NCBI GenBank assembly: GCA_900547975.1
Contig: URIX01000066.1
Coordinates: 1 to 5,453 of the forward strand
Direction: 5' to 3'
DNA length: 5,453 nt
Origin: an uncultured Eubacteriales bacterium
GTDB taxonomy: Bacteria; Bacillota; Clostridia; Christensenellales; CAG-917
Shown here: piece after piece, positions 5,371-5,453 of the stretch
How positions within the stretch are numbered: position 1 is the stretch's first letter
Layout of the letters: each line of letters begins with the position of its first letter
Position numbers and translations under genes: made by a program
Notes under the pieces: generated by a model
What the model was told of the DNA's origin: nothing
The model's database searches: none
The model's input: the letters and a program-made list of their open reading frames with translations, nothing else

Positions 5371-5453
5371 GCTAAAACTAGTTCGGGGCGTACTTATTAA
5401 CGGTATGTGCGATTTTGAAAACGGAACGCGAGCCGCAAGGCGGCGAGGAAGCG
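5371..5453. other. Non-coding edge region with GC-rich hairpin
   Basis: GCCGC (5432-5436) and GCGGC (5440-5444) form a tight 5-bp stem with an AAG loop. A plus-strand ATG at 5405 opens a 16-codon frame to the window edge (MCDFENGTRAARRRGS), and a minus-strand frame reads RFLAALRLAFRFQNRTYR and then stops. Both are low-complexity and arginine-rich, look like translated repeat rather than a gene, and have no ribosome site. I recall similar short peptides as common spurious predictions in gut Clostridia genomes, but cannot verify this here. Confidence 0.3.

Overview
The window carries four genes, all on the minus strand. In transcription order (right to left) they are: a ROK-family sugar kinase (5277 to 4339), a B12-binding-domain-like radical SAM protein (4231 to 2462), its small radical SAM-linked partner of the TIGR03936/DUF2344 family (2465 to 1836), and ribonuclease G (1749 to 280). 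The protein features (firmicute-type zinc-binding ROK kinase, stand-alone 489-residue RNase G without a degradosome tail, radical SAM + DUF2344 + RNase E/G cluster), the moderate base composition with AT-rich spacers, and a consensus sigma-A-like promoter suggest an uncultured member of the Bacillota, class Clostridia. Finer placement is not justified from this sequence.

Layout. 5278-5453: promoter region of the kinase (TTGACT-17-TAAAAT and an AGAGG ribosome site), preceded by a plus-strand terminator-like hairpin and a GC-rich hairpin at the window edge. 4232-4338: a dense spacer with an 8-bp inverted repeat, a GC-rich stem-loop and an AT-rich 13-bp direct repeat that runs into the kinase stop codon. 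2465/2462: the two radical SAM-system genes overlap by 4 bases (ATGA). 1750-1835: a short spacer with a symmetric stem-loop ahead of rng. 1-279: no convincing gene, but several inverted repeats, in the place where rplU-ysxB-rpmA often follows rng in Bacillota.

How the genes fit together. The radical SAM protein and its partner are almost certainly translated together and act together, because the two regions are also known as a single fused protein in some bacteria. Their reaction is not established. Their recurrent position beside RNase E/G hints at RNA or ribosome biology, but this is inference. The sugar kinase has its own promoter and is probably a metabolic neighbour rather than part of that system. 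The least explained parts are the non-coding pieces: the hairpin-rich block at 1-152 and the repeat-like spacer at 4253-4340, which share a 10-base word (GTGGGGCAAC) and may be dispersed genomic repeats. The uncharacterised radical SAM pair is the nearest thing to an undescribed system here, and it is a known conserved-unknown rather than a new one.
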